From: Lysinibacillus agricola
Lineage (GTDB): Bacteria > Bacillota > Bacilli > Bacillales_A > Planococcaceae
Assembly (NCBI RefSeq): GCF_016638705.1
Contig: NZ_CP067341.1
Span: 437,501-501,500 of the forward strand
Direction of reading: 5' to 3'
Length of the DNA: 64,000 nucleotides
The notes beneath the pieces were generated by a model. That model was not told the origin of the DNA. It saw nothing but the letters and a program-made list of their open reading frames with translations, and ran no database searches. The translations under genes were made by a program, and so were the position numbers. Positions 17,901 to 27,224 of this stretch are shown here, in pieces. How positions within the stretch are numbered: the stretch's first letter is position 1; every line of letters begins with the position of its first letter.

Positions 17901-19094
17901 ATGAATTTCGAATTTACCACTGAGCAGGAAATGCTACGAAAAACAGTACGACAGTTTGTGGATGATGAAATCATTCCGCATATTGCGAAGTGGGATGCTG
18001 AGGGTGGCTTTGATCAGAAGATTTGGTCCAGACTTGCTGAGCTTGGCTTAATGGGTGTTTGTGTACCAGAACAATACGGTGGCAGTGGCATGGATTACAA
18101 TGCGCTTGCCATCGTCTGTGAAGAACTTGAACGTGGAGATACAGCGTTTCGCACAGCTGTTTCAGTTCATACAGGATTGAATAGCATGACCTTAATGCAA
18201 TGGGGAACAGAGGCTCAAAAACAGCAATATCTTGTTCCGCAGGCGAAAGGGGTTCGAATTGGGGCGTTTGGTTTAACAGAGCCTGGAGCAGGGTCAGATG
18301 TAGCCGCAATGTCTACCACCGCTATAAGGGATGGAGATTTTTACGTATTAAATGGGCAGAAAACATGGATTTCTTTATGTGATATAGCTGATCATTTTAT
18401 CGTTTTTGCTTACACGGATAAATCGAAGAAGCATCATGGCATTAGTGCATTTATCGTAGAGCGTTCTATGGCGGGCTTTACATCGAAGGCCATTAAAGGC
18501 AAATACGGTATTCGTGCTGGTAATACAGGGGAGCTCTTTTTTGAAGATCTACGTATACCTGTTGAGAATCGCTTAGGAGAAGAAGGAGAAGGCTTTAAAA
18601 TTGCAATGTCTGCGCTAGATAATGGTCGTTTTACTGTAGCAGCAGGCGCTGTCGGTCTCATTCAAGCATGTATCGAGGCGAGCGTAAAATACTGTCATGA
18701 ACGCGAAACATTTGGGAAGCCCATCGGTGAGCATCAGCTAGTTGGTCAAATGATTGCCAACATGGAAGCGGGTTATCAAATGAGTCGTTTGCTTGTATAT
18801 CGTGTTGGTGAGTTAAAAAACAAAGGTGTGCGCAATACGCGAGAGACATCATTAGCAAAGTGGCAGGCTTGTGATTTTGCCAATAAGGCAGCGGATGATG
18901 CTGTACAAATCCATGGAGCATATGGTTATTCAGATGAATATCCAGTCGCTCGTTATTTACGTAACTCGAAAGCGCCCGTTATCTATGAAGGTACGCGTGA
19001 GATTCATACAATTATGCAGGCTGACTATGTATTAGGGAAACGTCAAGATAAGTCATTAGCAAAAATGCTACCAAAATGGCCATTTGATGAATAA
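17901..19094 (+). CDS. Acyl-CoA dehydrogenase, glutaryl-CoA-dehydrogenase-like
   Basis: The protein is 397 residues from ATG 17901. It keeps the family boxes FGLTEPGAGSD and NGQKTWIS. Catalytic Glu363 (IYEGTREIH) is in the medium-chain/glutaryl position, unlike the gene at 7060. Arg84 in GDTAFRTAVSVH matches the Arg of glutaryl-CoA dehydrogenase that binds the substrate carboxylate, and KGKYGIRAGNTGEL and GYSDEYPVARYLRN are also like that group. In the lysine operon this would place glutaryl-CoA to crotonyl-CoA at the end of the aminoadipate route; enzymes for the steps between are not nearby. A plain short-chain acyl-CoA dehydrogenase is the alternative. Confidence 0.82.
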   Translation: MNFEFTTEQEMLRKTVRQFVDDEIIPHIAKWDAEGGFDQKIWSRLAELGLMGVCVPEQYGGSGMDYNALAIVCEELERGDTAFRTAVSVHTGLNSMTLMQWGTEAQKQQYLVPQAKGVRIGAFGLTEPGAGSDVAAMSTTAIRDGDFYVLNGQKTWISLCDIADHFIVFAYTDKSKKHHGISAFIVERSMAGFTSKAIKGKYGIRAGNTGELFFEDLRIPVENRLGEEGEGFKIAMSALDNGRFTVAAGAVGLIQACIEASVKYCHERETFGKPIGEHQLVGQMIANMEAGYQMSRLLVYRVGELKNKGVRNTRETSLAKWQACDFANKAADDAVQIHGAYGYSDEYPVARYLRNSKAPVIYEGTREIHTIMQADYVLGKRQDKSLAKMLPKWPFDE

Positions 19095-19124
19095 ACGAGA
19101 GGGTTTCACTCCCCCTCGTTTTTC
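19095..19124 (+). terminator. Terminator of the lysine-catabolic operon
   Basis: The stem ACGAGAGGG / CCCCCTCGT around TTTCACT is followed by TTTTTC, directly after the last stop. Confidence 0.85.
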
Positions 19125-19230
19125 TTTTTGTAATATTTCAAAAACTCCTGCGATGAAAATTTCAGAAAAATGTAACTCTTTTGTTCTTTGGTAGTCTAAT
19201 TAATAAACAACTTTATGAAAGGAAAGAAAA

Positions 19231-21327
19231 ATGATGAAAAACAAGTGGATAGCAATTTTACTCATCACCGTACTAGCTATTTTGCCAGGAATTTTTTCGT
19301 TGAAGACGCCCTTAAAAGCGGAGGCACAGGCGGCAACTGCGAGTATGACAACTCATAGCTGGCAAGCATTCTTTACAAAGGCACTAAAGGATAGCAAAAT
19401 AACGGATGCCCATGTATATGTAACGAATGGCAAAAATCAAAAGGTGACAGCAACAATAACATTGGGAGAAGATAAAAAAACACTAATTGTTAGCGATCTA
19501 GCACCTGGTAGCTATAAATTACATGTGAATAAAGAGGCATTTGCACTAAGTGGACCTAAAACCGCATCGCAAGTAATCCCATTTACGGTCATAGAAAAGC
19601 TTGAAGCAGTAAAATCAGAAAAAGAGCTACAACAATATTTCAAAGCACTTTTAGCGAATTCAGATAAAGAAATGAGCCATGAAGCAAGCGTAGAAACTGC
19701 AAGGAGCGAAGATAAAGCGAGCGCAAACAATGCCTCAACAACAAATAATCAAGTAGAGGGAGTTGAGGAAGGCGATATAGTGGTTGTCAAGGATGGCTTT
19801 ATTTATGCTGTCAAGAATCAAAGCATTACTGTAGTTGATGCTAGAGATCCGAAAAATTTAAAATTAGCGACAACAATTAAGCTGAAAGAATCACAATATA
19901 TTTCGAAGCTAGCATTATATGATAATTTATTAATAGCGATTGGGGATGAGTATTTAGAAAAAGTAGGCACAAGCATGTCGACAGCTACGTTGTATGATAT
20001 TTCAAATCCAAAGAATGCAAAGCTTATACGTGAAGTGGGTCAAGAGGGATATTTGCAGGATATTCGAATTACAGACGACACATTATATTTAATCGGTAAT
20101 ATGTATCCGAATTATTGGATGCTTAGAGATCAAAAAGCGCCAGATTTAAAACCGAAAACATTTGATAGTATAGAAGGTAAAGAATATAAAAGCTTACCTT
20201 TAGAGAAAATTTCTATTTTACCAAATACAATGGATGGAACATATAGCTTAATGACAGCAGTGGATTTAAAAAATGGTGCCAAAACAACTGCGAATACTAA
20301 GGGATACTTAGGTGGTAGTAGTGGACTTTATATGTCGGAAAATGCACTTTATTTAACAACACCAATTTATGATGGAAATCCAGTGCCTGCTGCTAGTCGC
20401 ATTATGGATATGATCTGGATGCCAAGAGCAACGGATACACAAGTTTTTAAATGGAATGTTGATGGAACTGCCATGAATTTTGTAGGTACTACGGAAGTAA
20501 AAGGAACAGTGTTAAATCAATACTCAATGGATGAGTATGAAGGCAATTTCCGCATCGTTACAACTGAAGGAAATACGAGGGATGAACAAGAAATATCACG
20601 TAACCACCTATTTATATTAGATGAAAATTTACAACAGCTTGGTGCAGTAAAAGATTTAGCTCCTGGTGAAAAAGTGTATTCTGCTCGCTTTATGGGTGAA
20701 AAAGCATATGTAGTAACATTTAAGCAAGTGGATCCACTGTTTGTGATTGATGTGGCAAATCCGAAAAAGCCAACTGTACTAGGTGAGCTGAAGATTCCAG
20801 GCTTTAGCAACTATTTACATCCATTAGACGAAACGCATTTAATTGGCATTGGCTACGATACCGAGCAACGCTATGATGCCTATTCGAAACGTAATTTTAC
20901 AGTTACAACTAATATGAAAATGTCATTGTTCGATGTTTCAGATTTCAAAAATCCAAAGGAACAATCAACAGTAAAAATCGGAGGCAAGGGCTCATATTCT
21001 GATGTTCAATACAATCCTAAAGCGCTATTCCGCAATAAGGAATACAGTTACTTTGGTTTCCCAGTTGTCCTTTATGATGCAGGGAAGGGCGATGAAATTG
21101 TCTACAAAGGTCAAGGTGCACAAATCTATGAAATCACTGCAAATAAAGGAATCGTACTAAAAGGAAATATTGTTAATAAAAGCACTGGCGATCAGTATGA
21201 AAATTGGGAGCAGCGTGTACAGCGAGTAGTTTATATAGATGACGCTCTTTACACAGTAGCTAGCAACGAAGTGAAGAGCTATCAGCTAAAAGACTTCAAA
21301 CCACTTGATACATTAACAATCAAATAA
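19231..21327 (+). CDS. Secreted beta-propeller protein (COG4880 / PF09826 type)
   Basis: The 698-residue protein has a signal peptide (MMKNKWIAILLITVLAILPG, cleavage probably after AEAQA near 34). An Ig-like segment follows at about 50-115 (VTNGKNQKVTATITLGE), with an acidic linker near 130-165. A long propeller begins with NNQVEGVEEGDIVVVKDGFI and contains repeated ITVVDARDPKNLK-like blades (DISNPKNAK, DVANPKKPT, DVSDFKNPK). These name it as the secreted C-terminal beta-propeller family found in Bacillus and archaea. Function is unknown, likely cell-surface or extracellular binding. It is preceded by GAAAGGAAAG and ended by a strong hairpin. Confidence 0.87.
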   Translation: MMKNKWIAILLITVLAILPGIFSLKTPLKAEAQAATASMTTHSWQAFFTKALKDSKITDAHVYVTNGKNQKVTATITLGEDKKTLIVSDLAPGSYKLHVNKEAFALSGPKTASQVIPFTVIEKLEAVKSEKELQQYFKALLANSDKEMSHEASVETARSEDKASANNASTTNNQVEGVEEGDIVVVKDGFIYAVKNQSITVVDARDPKNLKLATTIKLKESQYISKLALYDNLLIAIGDEYLEKVGTSMSTATLYDISNPKNAKLIREVGQEGYLQDIRITDDTLYLIGNMYPNYWMLRDQKAPDLKPKTFDSIEGKEYKSLPLEKISILPNTMDGTYSLMTAVDLKNGAKTTANTKGYLGGSSGLYMSENALYLTTPIYDGNPVPAASRIMDMIWMPRATDTQVFKWNVDGTAMNFVGTTEVKGTVLNQYSMDEYEGNFRIVTTEGNTRDEQEISRNHLFILDENLQQLGAVKDLAPGEKVYSARFMGEKAYVVTFKQVDPLFVIDVANPKKPTVLGELKIPGFSNYLHPLDETHLIGIGYDTEQRYDAYSKRNFTVTTNMKMSLFDVSDFKNPKEQSTVKIGGKGSYSDVQYNPKALFRNKEYSYFGFPVVLYDAGKGDEIVYKGQGAQIYEITANKGIVLKGNIVNKSTGDQYENWEQRVQRVVYIDDALYTVASNEVKSYQLKDFKPLDTLTIK

Positions 21328-21329
21328 GC

Positions 21330-21366
21330 AAAAAGTCCAATAAACATTGAGTTTATTGGACTTTTT
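21330..21366. terminator. Bidirectional terminator
   Basis: There is a perfect 16-bp stem AAAAAGTCCAATAAAC / GTTTATTGGACTTTTT with a 5-nt loop, between convergent genes. Confidence 0.93.
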
Positions 21367-21376
21367 CTTTGGTCAG

Positions 21377-22768
21377 TTATTTTTGACGATATGGAAGAAT
21401 TTCTGATACTGTAACGAATTCATAGCCCTGCCCTTGTAAATAAGCAAGCACGGCATCAAGTCCATCTGCAGTTGATTGATGAATATCATGCATTAAGACG
21501 ATGGCATTATTGTGTAGATTATTTTTGATATTAGGTAGTAACTGTTGAGCATTGCGATGCTTCCAGTCCAATGTATCGATCGTCCATAAGACTACAGGAA
21601 TTGGAATTTGAGCGTTAATAGTTTCGTTTGTTGCTCCATATGGTGGTCTAAATACAGTTGGAGCTTGATTAATTGCTTTCTCTATCTCCGCAACGGTTGA
21701 TGTGTATTGCTGCAGTGATTGCTCTTGTGACAGTTTCGTTAATACAGGATGGTTCCATGTATGATTACCTATTTCATGTCCACGTGCAAGTACGTCTCTA
21801 GCAATATCAGGGTAATATTGTACACGACTACCAAGCATAAAGAAGGTAGCTTTTGCATGATATTTATCGAGAATATTTAAAATTTGTTCTGTAACCTTTG
21901 GATGTGGGCCATCATCAAAAGTTAAGGCAATACGCTTTGTATTTGGGTCACCTGTATTAGTTGGCTTCGTCGGCTTTTCCATGGCAATTTGAAAATCAGA
22001 GGCTAACAACGGATTAATAAGTGAAAGGGGAAGCTTCACAATTGGTGGACCAGCTGCTCCACTAGCAATCTCATACTCATCAAAATAGAATTGTAACGAA
22101 TCATCAACGATAGCAAAGCGATTGAAGTTAGACCACTTCGGTTCAGTTGACGTTATTAGCTCATCCTTTAACTGAAGGTTTTTCTGTAAGTCATTACGTA
22201 CATGAGTAGCTAATGCCGATAAGTTGTTGTCGTCGTTATTCAACAAAGTTTCAATGGAAATTAATTCACCAGTTTCATTATTAATGAAGAATGTTTTTGT
22301 TGAAACCTCGGGATTGGCTCCACCTGTATACAACGTTTTTGTTAGCACAAAGGAATAGTAGTGCTTCTGGTATGGGAAAGTTTCCAAACTAATATTAAGC
22401 TCACCCATTGCCTCTTTATCTTTATTTTCTTTCATAGATGACAGATAGTTTTCTTTTGAATCCTTTATGTACTGTAATACAGCATCGTTAAAAGCTTTGT
22501 TATCTGTTTCCGGATAGTGAATAGCAAAAGGTGTTCGTTCATCATTAGAAACATCGCTTACAATACGAATACCTGGAAACGCAGAGCTTTCTGTGGATAG
22601 TTTGCTCGTTATTGAATCTGAATCTGTCTCTTTTGAGGCACTGATTTTTTGAAACTTAAAGTCATCCTTTGATAGGATAATAAATAAAATAATAGTTGTT
22701 AATGTAATGATGAGGCCAATTAATAGGAAATCAATCATTGGGCCGCGTCTTTTTCTGCGTTCCGGCAT
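21377..22768 (-). CDS. pdaC: Polysaccharide deacetylase PdaC-like (DUF4163/DUF3298 plus NodB domain)
   Basis: The protein is about 463 residues from ATG 22768 (GGAAGGAG 13 nt upstream; a TTG at 22819 would add 17 residues but has no site). One N-terminal membrane anchor (IDFLLIGLIITLTTIILFI) is followed by a DUF4163/DUF3298-type region (about 60-265). A NodB deacetylase domain follows, with TFDDGPHP, HEIGNHTWNHP, RPPYGATN, TIDTLDWK and LMHDIH, so the metal ligands D/H/H and the catalytic His are present. This matches the architecture and length of B. subtilis PdaC (467 residues), which deacetylates N-acetylmuramic acid and chito-oligomers in the wall. The catalytic part lies outside the cell. 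Confidence 0.88.
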   Translation of the reverse strand: MPERRKRRGPMIDFLLIGLIITLTTIILFIILSKDDFKFQKISASKETDSDSITSKLSTESSAFPGIRIVSDVSNDERTPFAIHYPETDNKAFNDAVLQYIKDSKENYLSSMKENKDKEAMGELNISLETFPYQKHYYSFVLTKTLYTGGANPEVSTKTFFINNETGELISIETLLNNDDNNLSALATHVRNDLQKNLQLKDELITSTEPKWSNFNRFAIVDDSLQFYFDEYEIASGAAGPPIVKLPLSLINPLLASDFQIAMEKPTKPTNTGDPNTKRIALTFDDGPHPKVTEQILNILDKYHAKATFFMLGSRVQYYPDIARDVLARGHEIGNHTWNHPVLTKLSQEQSLQQYTSTVAEIEKAINQAPTVFRPPYGATNETINAQIPIPVVLWTIDTLDWKHRNAQQLLPNIKNNLHNNAIVLMHDIHQSTADGLDAVLAYLQGQGYEFVTVSEILPYRQK

Positions 22769-23037
22769 TTTGATGGATACGCTCCTTCCCTTATTTATTT
22801 TTCTATACTTTCTATACAATCAGACGTGTTAGTCATTGAAAAAGTTATACGAATCTACAAAATTTTGCTTTCAATTTATAGAAAACTGATCTTCATGAAT
22901 AAATAACTCATTTGCTTACACTTTTCAGCATATGAAAGCCAAAGCATTTTTGTTAAAAGTTAAAATTTTCGGTTGAGTTTTTATTTGCAGTTCGATACTA
23001 TGGGCAAGGAACCTTTTGAAGGAGGTAGATAGCTATA

Positions 23038-23790
23038 ATGGTTTTACGTGAAGTGGATAATGAATTTACGATTGACTGCTTATTGCTTGCGGGACGAATT
23101 ATGATTGAAAGTGGTGCAGAAACATACCGTGTGGAGGATACAATGCTACGTATGGCACATTCTCAAAATATGCTAGATGCGCAATGTTATACCACACCTA
23201 CAGGGATCATTTTTTCGTTAGGCAAGACACAGCCAACGAGAATTACATCGATTTCCAACAGGGTAACAGATTTGCAAAAAATAGCCTTGGTAAATTCAGT
23301 ATCTCGGAGACTCACATCTCACATGATAACATTAGAAGACGCGTATGACGAGTTAAAGTCGATACAAAAAACAAATTATTTTTTACCAACATATATTCAA
23401 GTCATATCAGCTGCTCTTGCGAGTGGTTGTTTCCTTATAATGTTTAAGGGGGGATGGTCTGATTTCCTTTTTGCCTGCTTGGCAGGGGGGTTAGGCTTCC
23501 TAGTGCTTTTAATGATAAATGACTTAACAAAAGTGAAATTTTTCTCAGAATTTACGGCTTCATTAGTAGTAGGATCGATTGCTGTCTTTGCAGTGAAATA
23601 TGGGCATGGTACGGAAATAGATAAAATTGTTATTAGCTCCGTTATGCCACTAGTGCCAGGTATTTTGATCACGAATGCAGTTCGGGATTTAATGGCAGGT
23701 CATTTTATGTCGGGGATGGCAAAGGGCGCAGAGGCCTTTTTAACAGCTTTTGCAATCGGTGCAGCTATTGCCGTCACTTTATCGTTTTAG
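23038..23790 (+). CDS. Threonine/serine exporter ThrE, N-terminal-type subunit (YjjP)
   Basis: The 250-residue protein has a soluble start carrying LLAGRIMIESGAETYRVEDT, the DUF1212 signature of the ThrE family. Five membrane segments follow from about 120, the last ones with LVPGILITNAVRDLMAGHF. The family exports threonine/serine or other small acids when paired with a YjjB partner. GAAGGAGG precedes ATG 23038. It lies 12 nt upstream of the partner gene. The single-chain ThrE of Corynebacterium is the fused version. Confidence 0.9.
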   Translation: MVLREVDNEFTIDCLLLAGRIMIESGAETYRVEDTMLRMAHSQNMLDAQCYTTPTGIIFSLGKTQPTRITSISNRVTDLQKIALVNSVSRRLTSHMITLEDAYDELKSIQKTNYFLPTYIQVISAALASGCFLIMFKGGWSDFLFACLAGGLGFLVLLMINDLTKVKFFSEFTASLVVGSIAVFAVKYGHGTEIDKIVISSVMPLVPGILITNAVRDLMAGHFMSGMAKGAEAFLTAFAIGAAIAVTLSF

Positions 23791-23802
23791 GAGGCAGGCG
23801 AC

Positions 23803-24270
23803 ATGGACTATATCATACAATTGATTGTTAGCTTTTTTGCGACTGCTGGTATCGCAATTATTTTTAATGTACCTAGAAAAACCTTAATTTATTGTGGTTT
23901 TGTTGGGGTAGTAGGCTGGATGATTTATTTCGTCCTAACAGAACAAGGCCTGGATATTGTGAATGCCTCATTTTTTAGCGCATTTGTAATTGCTATTGTT
24001 GCACATTTGTATGCTCGACGCTTTAAAATGCCGATGATTATCTTTATTGTTGGCGGTATTATCCCGTTAGTTCCGGGAGGCATGGCTTATAATGCAATGA
24101 GAAATGTTGTTGAGGATGATTATATACAAGGGCTACAGTATGGATTAAAGGCATTTTTAATTACAGGTGCAATCGTTATGGGGCTTGTGTTTGCAGAGGT
24201 GCTTATACAGCTTATTTTCCGTTCTGTCCGTACTAGTAAGGCGACATTCCAAAAGGTTTACAAGAAATAA
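23803..24270 (+). CDS. Threonine/serine exporter ThrE, C-terminal-type subunit (YjjB)
   Basis: The 155-residue protein has four or five membrane helices and the family box GGIIPLVPGGMAYNAMRNVV, which mirrors the LVPGILITNAVRDLM box of the upstream partner. Both subunits are needed for export in characterised pairs. GGAGGCAGGCG lies just before the ATG. A long hairpin terminator follows at 24302-24348 and then array 2. Confidence 0.9.
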   Translation: MDYIIQLIVSFFATAGIAIIFNVPRKTLIYCGFVGVVGWMIYFVLTEQGLDIVNASFFSAFVIAIVAHLYARRFKMPMIIFIVGGIIPLVPGGMAYNAMRNVVEDDYIQGLQYGLKAFLITGAIVMGLVFAEVLIQLIFRSVRTSKATFQKVYKK

Positions 24271-24301
24271 GGCGGCTGGGACAAAACTGATTAAAATCTT
24301 A

Positions 24302-24348
24302 AAAAGCGCGAGAAATCAATTTTAGAAACGTTGATTTCTCGCGCTTTT
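24302..24348 (+). terminator. Terminator of the exporter operon
   Basis: There is a perfect 18-bp stem AAAAGCGCGAGAAATCAA / TTGATTTCTCGCGCTTTT with an 11-nt loop. Confidence 0.93.
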
Positions 24349-24375
24349 CTGATGTGAATTTTTTTAAGGCGAAAG

Positions 24376-24957
24376 TGATGGTTAGAAGGCAGAGCGACGA
24401 ATAGAACAGTCAAAGTCGTGGATAGAACAGCGAAAGCGACGGATAGAACAGCCAAAGTCGTGGATAGAAACGTCAAAGTGCCGGATAGAAAGCAGGGCGA
24501 CGGATAGAAAGTCAAAGTGACGGATAGAAAGCAGGGCGACGGATAGAACAGTCAAAGTGACGGATAGAAAGCAGGGCGACGGATAGAACAGTCAAAGTGA
24601 CGGATAGAAAGCAGGGCGACGGATAGAACAGTCAAAGTGACGGATAGTAAGCAGGGCGACGGATAGAACAGTCAAAGTGGCGGATAGAAAAGCGAAAGCG
24701 ACGGATAGAACAGTCAAAGCGATGGATAGAAAGCAGAGCGACTGATAGAATGATCAAAGTGACGGATAGAACAGCGAAAGCGACGGATAGAACAGTCAAA
24801 GTGACGGATAGAACAGCGAAAGCGACGGATGGAAAGATCAAAGTGATGGATAGAAAGCAGAGTGACGGATAGAAAGCAAAGCGACTGATATAAAAGCGAA
24901 AGCGACGGATAGAACAGTCAAAGTCGTGGATAAAACGCCTCAAAGCAAAAGATAGAA
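24376..24957 (+). repeat. Short-period tandem array 2 (19/21-bp units, about 27 units)
   Basis: The core GACGGATAGAA is joined to CAGTCAAAGT, CAGCGAAAGC (21-nt units) or AGCAGGGC (19-nt units). A pair AGCAGGGC / CAGTCAAAGT alternates four times at 24500-24660, so duplication has acted on dimers. The 3' boundary is AAAGTCGTGGATAAAACG, nearly the same as the 3' boundary of array 3. The array lies between two terminators and two convergent genes. Confidence 0.92.
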
Positions 24958-24967
24958 TAAATATGAA

Positions 24968-25002
24968 AAAGGAGGCTACGTTCTTAAACGTAACCTCTTT
25001 CT
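24968..25002 (-). terminator. Terminator of the EAL gene (functions leftward)
   Basis: The stem AAAGGAGGCTACGTT / ACGTAACCTCTTT (one mismatch) is flanked by A and T tracts, just beyond the stop of the minus-strand gene. Confidence 0.8.
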
Positions 25003-25016
25003 TTTAAACTATCTAA

Positions 25017-27038
25017 CTATTTAACAAGTAATACTTCAATTTCTTCAGCAGGAATTGGTTTACTAATATAGTAACCTTGAATCGCATCACAGCCATAAGA
25101 AATCAAAAGATCTGCTTGTTCAGCCGTTTCGACACCTTCTGCGACAACTTTAAGTTCCATAGATTTTCCGAGTTGCACCATGCCGTTCATGAGCTTTTGG
25201 GTCTTCTCAGATTTTAATAAAGAACTTGTAAATGTTTTATCGATTTTTAATGTATCTATTGGTAAAATTTGCATATATCTAAATGAGCCATACCCGGTAC
25301 CGAAATCATCTAGTATAAAGGAGATGCCTTCATTTTCAAGTTTACGCATTTGCTTGGTAATGAAGGTAGCAGCCTCTGCTTCTAGGGCAAATTTCTCTGT
25401 AATTTCGATTTGAATAAGACTTGCAGGACAGCCAGTTTTCGCTAACGTTTCAAGAATGGACTGTGCCATGTTTTTATCACGGAATTCGCGTACAGATGAG
25501 TTAATGGATACTTTTAAATCAAGACCAGCTTTTTTCCAGGTTAGTACCTGTTCACAAGCCTTTTCTAACATAAAGGAACCAATATTATTAATAAGACCCG
25601 TTTCCTCAGCAATTGGAATGAGCTCATCTGGTGAGACAACGCCTATTACTTCATCTTCCCAACGAACTAATGCTTCTACAGCTGTGATTTTACGTGAATA
25701 AACATCAATCTGCGGCTGATAGAGGACTTTTAGATTTTTTTGGTCAAGAGCTTGAAGTAAACGTTTTTCAATTAAAGCTTTTCGATTTAATGCCTTATGT
25801 GTTGCTTTTGATAGGGAGACGATTTTATCGCCACCTGCTTCACGAACAGTTGTAATAGTAGCAATTGATGCCTTCATTAGTTGGGAGAATGTAGTTTGAT
25901 CCTCAGGGTATCGTGTAATTCCACCACTAATAGAAATAGGGACAGCAACACTACTGTTATAAATTGGATGCTGTTGTAAGTAAGACAAGAAGCCTTGGAT
26001 AAACCATTCACTTAAAGGTGTAATCACGACAAAATCATTTTCGTTAATACGTGCCATTGTGCTATCTTGGAAATACATTTTTATACGATTTGTGAATTCC
26101 ACTATAAGGCCTTGATCGATTTGCTGATCATGTAACTCTTTTAATGTATAAAATTTATCTATACTTAAGTAGACGAAAGAAAAGTGTCTTTCTTCCTCAA
26201 TCATGCTGGAAATCACTTTTTCAAGACGATGTGCATTCATGAGACCTGTTTCTGTATCGATATAAGCGATTTTTTCAAGCTGATGTTGTATTGTCTTTGA
26301 CTTCGTGATATCTTTTTCGATTAAAATAAATTGTTGCTCATTTGTTTCAAGATTGAATGTAGGGATAGCTGTTAGAAGTACCCAATAAGACTGGCCTGTT
26401 TTTGTAATCTTTTCAACTTCGCCTTGCCACGTATGGCCACTGTTTAAATTACGCCAGATAGTATTTGTGATTTTTTCACTTACTTCATTGTCAGGGAACA
26501 GCTGCCAAAACGTTTTACCGATAACGCGTTTTGGTGTCCATTGACTCGTTTTTAGAAATTCAGCATTACATTCTAAAATAAATCCATCATGATCAAGTGT
26601 TACTGTCATAAATGTCGAGTCTAATCCTTGTTTTAAATCTACGAGAGTGCTGCTATTTGAAACAGAATTAATCATTAATTCTGGTAGCATAAACATCATA
26701 AGAATGAAACGCTCTCCTTGTTCAGTAAATGGTTTAGCTAGTAGTGCTGTCGTAATTTCTTCATTTGTATATGTGTTCATTTGAATTTGATCTATATACG
26801 TGCTTTCATCATTTTGTAAAATTGTTTGAAACGTTTCTAATGAAAGATGTCGTAGTAGATTTTCTTGAATGAATGAAGCAGTATGTCCTTGAATATCAAT
26901 AGTTGAAAAACCAAATAGTTGTTCAGCAAGTTTTCCCAAAATTATAGCTTGTCCATCTTGATTCATGACAATTGTAGGAAAAGGAAGTGAATTTAAATAA
27001 TGTTCATCAATCGTAAATGATTTATGCATATGACTCAT
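25017..27038 (-). CDS. PAS-PAS-GGDEF(degenerate)-EAL protein, probable c-di-GMP phosphodiesterase
   Basis: The 673-residue protein has two PAS regions (about 10-130 and 135-250; the second ends with a PAC-like ETNEQQFILIEKDITKSK), a GGDEF-type domain (about 255-410) and an EAL domain (about 415-670). The GGDEF signature is replaced by INENDF in MARINENDFVVI, so cyclase activity is unlikely. EAL residues look intact: VEALVRW, NSSVREFRD, IEITE, DDFGTGYGSF, EGVETAEQ and GYYISKP. It probably degrades c-di-GMP, with the dead GGDEF as a possible GTP sensor. There is no TM, so it is cytosolic. AAGGAG lies 9 nt before ATG 27038. Confidence 0.9.
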   Translation of the reverse strand: MSHMHKSFTIDEHYLNSLPFPTIVMNQDGQAIILGKLAEQLFGFSTIDIQGHTASFIQENLLRHLSLETFQTILQNDESTYIDQIQMNTYTNEEITTALLAKPFTEQGERFILMMFMLPELMINSVSNSSTLVDLKQGLDSTFMTVTLDHDGFILECNAEFLKTSQWTPKRVIGKTFWQLFPDNEVSEKITNTIWRNLNSGHTWQGEVEKITKTGQSYWVLLTAIPTFNLETNEQQFILIEKDITKSKTIQHQLEKIAYIDTETGLMNAHRLEKVISSMIEEERHFSFVYLSIDKFYTLKELHDQQIDQGLIVEFTNRIKMYFQDSTMARINENDFVVITPLSEWFIQGFLSYLQQHPIYNSSVAVPISISGGITRYPEDQTTFSQLMKASIATITTVREAGGDKIVSLSKATHKALNRKALIEKRLLQALDQKNLKVLYQPQIDVYSRKITAVEALVRWEDEVIGVVSPDELIPIAEETGLINNIGSFMLEKACEQVLTWKKAGLDLKVSINSSVREFRDKNMAQSILETLAKTGCPASLIQIEITEKFALEAEAATFITKQMRKLENEGISFILDDFGTGYGSFRYMQILPIDTLKIDKTFTSSLLKSEKTQKLMNGMVQLGKSMELKVVAEGVETAEQADLLISYGCDAIQGYYISKPIPAEEIEVLLVK

Positions 27039-27224
27039 GATTATTCGATCTCCTTGGGTAATCTATATATACTATTATTATAGTTAATTATCGGGAATTA
27101 GTCATTATGAATATATTTGTAAATATTTGATGATGAGAAAAATTAGGACTTTTCTAGTGAAATGCAAGAAAAGATTTGAAGAAAAATAACATTTTTTAGT
27201 ACGTATATAGGAAACAGGAATTAT

